Below the pieces are notes generated by a model. The model was not told where the DNA came from. It made no database searches and saw nothing but the letters and a program-made list of their open reading frames with translations. A stretch of DNA of 10,067 nucleotides from Desulfurellales bacterium (GTDB lineage Bacteria > Campylobacterota_A > Desulfurellia > Desulfurellales > Hippeaceae), in assembly GCA_027074255.1 (NCBI GenBank), contig JALTDI010000102.1:1-10067 (forward strand), read 5' to 3'. Below are positions 7,275 through 10,067 of the stretch, piece after piece (the stretch's first letter is position 1; each line of letters starts with the position of its first letter). A program made the translations under genes and the position numbers.

Positions 7275-8423
7275 ATGCATCTGAATTTTAATTTTATAAG
7301 TTCCATAGCCAATCAATATTCCACCGTATTTGCTATTTTCTTTTCCTTCCTCTTGGGAGCACTATTTTCATATATCTGGTTTTTGGGTAAAAACAAAAAG
7401 GATATGCTGGACAAGAAGAAGCTGGAAAGCTACGTCAAGGGAATAAACTACATCATAGAAGACGATACGGACAAAGCCATAGAGGAATTTACAGAGACGG
7501 CTAAATTAGACCCGGATTTAATAGATATCTACATAAGCATAGGTAACCTGTTTAGGAAAAAAGGCGAGATTAACAGGGCTTTGATCATTCATAAGAGCCT
7601 GCTTGTAAGACCCCATTTGAATAAACAAAAAAAGATAGAAATTTATATAAATATAGGGGTTGATTATAGAAAAGCCGGCCTCTACGACAGATCGAAAGAA
7701 TATTTTAAAAATGCCCTGACGATAGACCCGAAGAATACGCTTGCAAAAAAATTGCTCTACGAGGTGTATGAGGACTCCAAGGATTGGGAAAATGCCCTTG
7801 TTTGGCACAAAAGATTTGCAAAAGGCGACGAACATAGACTGGCTCATATTTATACCGAAATAGGCAAAGAAAAGATTAAGGAAAACAATCCGGACCAGGC
7901 AAAAAAGAATTTTGAGAAGGCATTGAAAGTATATCCAAGCTGTGTGGATGCCTATGTTCATCTCGGCGATATATATATGAACTACGGAGATATGAAAAAT
8001 GCCTATAAACAGTGGGAAAAAGCCTGTAAAATAAAGCCCGAGTTTGCGGACACGGCGCTTAACAAGATAAATGACATATCTGCCCTAAAATCAGTAATAA
8101 AAAATCTATTGGTGGAGTTTCCCGATAATATATATATCTTGTATTTTTGCGCTAACCAGCTGTTTAATATCGAAGAAAAAAAGAAAGCCCTGTCTCTTTA
8201 CAAGAAACTGTCCAAAATGAATGTTAAATCTTACTCAGTCTTTTATAAACTCATTGAAATTCAAAAAAACAGTTTACCCGACTTTGTATTATCGTTTGCT
8301 CAAAACAATACGGGTAAATCTGTTCAGTATACCTGCACAAATTGCGGATATTCCACACGCACTCAGTTTTTCATATGCCCTAAATGCAGACAGTGGGATA
8401 TGATTAGGGTGGATATACTCTAA
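7275..8423 (+). CDS. lapB: LapB (YciM) lipopolysaccharide assembly TPR protein with C-terminal rubredoxin-like metal domain
   Basis: The 382-residue protein has an N-terminal membrane anchor (about 15-38), a long array of tetratricopeptide-type helical repeats (about 50-340) and a C-terminal metal knuckle. Examples of the repeats are GNLFRKKGEINRALIIHKSL (90-109), YRKAGLYDRSKEYFKNAL (131-148) and GDIYMNYGDMKNAYKQWEKA (231-250). In the knuckle, Cys354/Cys357 and Cys368/Cys371 sit in YTCTNCGYS and ICPKCRQWD. From memory, E. coli LapB (389 residues) shares this layout and the same local motifs, including GNLFR-GE, AGLYDR and CxxCG-CPxCR-W. Family knowledge: LapB binds the FtsH protease and promotes degradation of LpxC, balancing lipopolysaccharide synthesis. 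That the same circuit runs here is inferred; lpxC and ftsH are not in the window. The ribosome binding site is weak and the stop overlaps the ruvA start by one base (TAATG). Confidence 0.92.
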   Translation: MHLNFNFISSIANQYSTVFAIFFSFLLGALFSYIWFLGKNKKDMLDKKKLESYVKGINYIIEDDTDKAIEEFTETAKLDPDLIDIYISIGNLFRKKGEINRALIIHKSLLVRPHLNKQKKIEIYINIGVDYRKAGLYDRSKEYFKNALTIDPKNTLAKKLLYEVYEDSKDWENALVWHKRFAKGDEHRLAHIYTEIGKEKIKENNPDQAKKNFEKALKVYPSCVDAYVHLGDIYMNYGDMKNAYKQWEKACKIKPEFADTALNKINDISALKSVIKNLLVEFPDNIYILYFCANQLFNIEEKKKALSLYKKLSKMNVKSYSVFYKLIEIQKNSLPDFVLSFAQNNTGKSVQYTCTNCGYSTRTQFFICPKCRQWDMIRVDIL

Positions 8424-9007
8424 TGCTGTACGCAATAGAAGGAACTTTGATAGAAAAAGAAAGTCTGTTTGTTGTAATTTTTGTAAACGGTCTTTCATTT
8501 AGGGTTTTTGTGCCTCTCTCCACACATGCTATGCTCCCGAAGATAAACGAGCAATGCAGACTCTACACAGAGCTGATAATCGGTGAAAAAATGCTCAAAT
8601 TATACGGATTCCATACGATTGATGAAAAAAACTTGTTTAACTCCCTGCGCAAAATATCAAAAATCGGGCCTCAGACTGCTGTCTCCGTTTTATCAAGCCT
8701 TTCTGTTGAGCAATTCTATAGGGCAATATCAAACAAGGATGAAAAAATACTGACAACCATACCGGGCATAGGTAAAAAAACGGCTTTATCCATCATAGTG
8801 GAATTCTCGTCCAAACTGCCGCCGCAGGATGAGCAGGAAAACTTAAACAGAATTGTTTATGACGCAATAGATGTGCTTGAAAATATGGGTTTTACGAAAT
8901 CTCACTCAGCCAATATAGTCAAAACAATATTCAACGACAACCCTGATATTTCATTAGAAAATCTTATAAAGGAATCTTTGAGGCTTTCAAAGCGCAATGT
9001 CCGTTAA
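8423..9007 (+). CDS. ruvA: Holliday junction branch migration complex subunit RuvA
   Basis: RuvA binds four-way DNA junctions as tetramers and recruits the RuvB motor for branch migration. The 194-residue protein has the expected three parts: an N-terminal OB fold (1-63, ending LKLYGF), a double helix-hairpin-helix domain (HhH1 about 76-90, HhH2 TTIPGIGKKTALSII at 111-125) and a C-terminal RuvB-binding helical domain (about 140-190). It aligns without gaps to my recollection of E. coli RuvA over the first 120 residues. Differences at functional sites are Glu55-Lys56 where E. coli has the Glu55-Asp56 acidic pin, Lys80 instead of the HhH1 glycine, and Gln84 instead of Lys84. HhH2 is canonical. 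It overlaps lapB by 1 base and xseA by 11 bases. ruvB and ruvC are not adjacent in the visible sequence. Confidence 0.94.
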   Translation: MLYAIEGTLIEKESLFVVIFVNGLSFRVFVPLSTHAMLPKINEQCRLYTELIIGEKMLKLYGFHTIDEKNLFNSLRKISKIGPQTAVSVLSSLSVEQFYRAISNKDEKILTTIPGIGKKTALSIIVEFSSKLPPQDEQENLNRIVYDAIDVLENMGFTKSHSANIVKTIFNDNPDISLENLIKESLRLSKRNVR

Positions 9008-10067
9008 AATATACAGTGTAAGCGAGATAAGCAAACTTATAAAAGATATACTCGAATCCAATTTTTACGGTATATGGATAGAGGGTGAAGTATCCTCTTT
9101 GAGATACTCTTCAACGGGACATCTTTATTTTTCTTTGGTTGACGATACATCGTCAATTGGTGTTATCGTGTATAAAAACAGAATAAGAAATATAAAATTC
9201 AACATAAAAAACGGCATGAATGTCGTTGTGTTCGGTTCATTAAGCCTTTATTTAAAAGGCGGTGAATACAGGGTTGTTGCCGAGCATATTCAGCCCTCAG
9301 GTGAGGGGAAAAAATTTTACGACCTTGAAAAGCTTAAAAGGGAATTTAAAGAACAGGGCTATTTCGACAGGAAAAAAAACATCCCTTTACTGCCCAAAAA
9401 TGTTATTGTTGTAACAAGTCCCACAGGAGCAGCCGTCTCCGACATAATCAACATATTAAACAGGAGGGGGGTAGGCTTAAATGTTTTTATCTATCCTGTT
9501 GCCGTTCAGGGTAAAAGTTCAAAAGATTCCCTTATTTCGGCCTTCGAAAAAATTAACACACTCAATAATGCGGATATCGTTATAGTTGCAAGGGGCGGCG
9601 GCTCAAACGAGGATTTGTGGATATTTAATGACCCGGATGTGGCCAAAGGTCTGTTTAGAGTTAAATTCCCGACAATAAGTGCAATAGGACATGAGATAGA
9701 CTTTACCCTCTGCGATTTTGTTGCGGATTTAAGAGCGGAAACCCCTTCGGCAGCAGCCGAGATTATCACAAAATCTAAGAGGGAGATGCTCGAAGGATTA
9801 AAAAAAACAGAATCGCTTTTAAATTCCGACATCCAAAGGATACTGTCAAACAGTGCAAGAAAATTAAAACTCTCCTCTGCAAAGAGAAACTATATAAGAC
9901 TGAGGAGTCTTTTAAATAACAGGATTATGTATGCCGATAATCTTCAAGAAAGACTTAATTTTGAGATAAAAAACTTCATAAACGCAAAATTCAACAAACT
10001 CCGAAACAACACGAGCACTCTTAATAGAAATAACCCTATTAATCGCCTGCACTCAGTAATGGAAAAG
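8997..10067 (+). CDS. xseA: Exodeoxyribonuclease VII large subunit, 3' end outside window
   Basis: XseA is the catalytic subunit of exonuclease VII, which degrades single-stranded DNA from both ends. The frame is open for 357 codons to the window edge; the family is usually about 400-450 residues. The N-terminus begins MSVKIYSVSEISKLIK, as in relatives, followed by an OB-fold DNA-binding domain (about 20-100, with GIWIEGEVSS and GHLYFSLVDD). The catalytic core carries VTSPTGAAVSDI (139-150), ARGGGSNEDLW (198-208) and GHEIDFTLCDFVADLR (231-246) followed by AETPSAAAE. From about 256 onward the sequence is Lys/Glu/Asn-rich and helical, matching the long coiled coil that binds XseB subunits. The ATG lies 11 bases inside ruvA, with only a weak GAGG upstream, so coupling to ruvA translation is likely. 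xseB would be expected nearby but is not in view. Confidence 0.95.
   Translation, partial: MSVKIYSVSEISKLIKDILESNFYGIWIEGEVSSLRYSSTGHLYFSLVDDTSSIGVIVYKNRIRNIKFNIKNGMNVVVFGSLSLYLKGGEYRVVAEHIQPSGEGKKFYDLEKLKREFKEQGYFDRKKNIPLLPKNVIVVTSPTGAAVSDIINILNRRGVGLNVFIYPVAVQGKSSKDSLISAFEKINTLNNADIVIVARGGGSNEDLWIFNDPDVAKGLFRVKFPTISAIGHEIDFTLCDFVADLRAETPSAAAEIITKSKREMLEGLKKTESLLNSDIQRILSNSARKLKLSSAKRNYIRLRSLLNNRIMYADNLQERLNFEIKNFINAKFNKLRNNTSTLNRNNPINRLHSVMEK

Noticed and set aside
7518..7961. 147-codon minus-strand frame opposite lapB
   Set aside because: It is antisense to a well conserved TPR region and has no features of its own.
9506..9832. 108-codon minus-strand frame opposite xseA
   Set aside because: A shadow of the conserved XseA catalytic core; Ser/Ala/Leu-rich with no motif.
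1..10067. An undescribed defence, mobile or RNA-guided system
   Set aside because: Every gene belongs to a known housekeeping or metabolic family, gene packing is tight, and I see no repeats, integrase or transposase remnants, toxin-antitoxin pairs or unexplained non-coding stretches over 150 bases.

Overview
The window looks like ordinary chromosomal core sequence from an AT-rich Gram-negative bacterium. Coding is dense, with many ATA (Ile) and AGA/AGG (Arg) codons. A LapA/LapB pair points to an outer membrane with regulated lipopolysaccharide synthesis. A phenylacetate-CoA ligase paired with an ACT-domain protein is a combination often seen in anaerobes. The mix is reminiscent of groups such as Desulfurellales (Hippea/Desulfurella-like) or Deferribacterota, but the taxon is a guess because no rRNA or other firm marker is present.

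Two operons diverge from one short intergenic region (about 4578-4721), which is the only non-coding gap of note. Leftward, on the minus strand, runs gap-pgk-tpiA-secG followed by a periplasmic peptide-type solute-binding protein gene that leaves the window at base 1. All five genes abut or overlap. The first three encode the consecutive triose-phosphate steps of glycolysis/gluconeogenesis. secG encodes a subunit of the Sec translocase, and the last gene encodes an exported protein.

Rightward, on the plus strand, runs a tandem ACT-domain gene, paaK (phenylacetate-CoA ligase), a HIT-family hydrolase/nucleotidyltransferase gene, lapA, lapB, ruvA and xseA, which is cut by the right edge. Gaps are 13 nt or less and the last junctions overlap. 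The operon mixes aryl-acid activation, lipopolysaccharide control (LapA/LapB with a C-terminal zinc-ribbon-like domain) and DNA recombination/repair (RuvA, exonuclease VII large subunit).

Each operon has a readable sigma70-type promoter in the shared intergenic region, with the two -35 boxes 29 bp apart. The gap gene appears to start at a TTG codon, with its ribosome binding site in the loop of a 7-bp inverted repeat that may sit at the very 5' end of the mRNA.

I found no mobile element, CRISPR array, RNA gene, riboswitch or convincing terminator, and no sign of an undescribed system. The points worth a second look are small: the gap leader hairpin, unusual residues in RuvA at the acidic pin and first helix-hairpin-helix, a Lys-to-Ile change in GAPDH, and the uncommon operon companions of lapAB and paaK.
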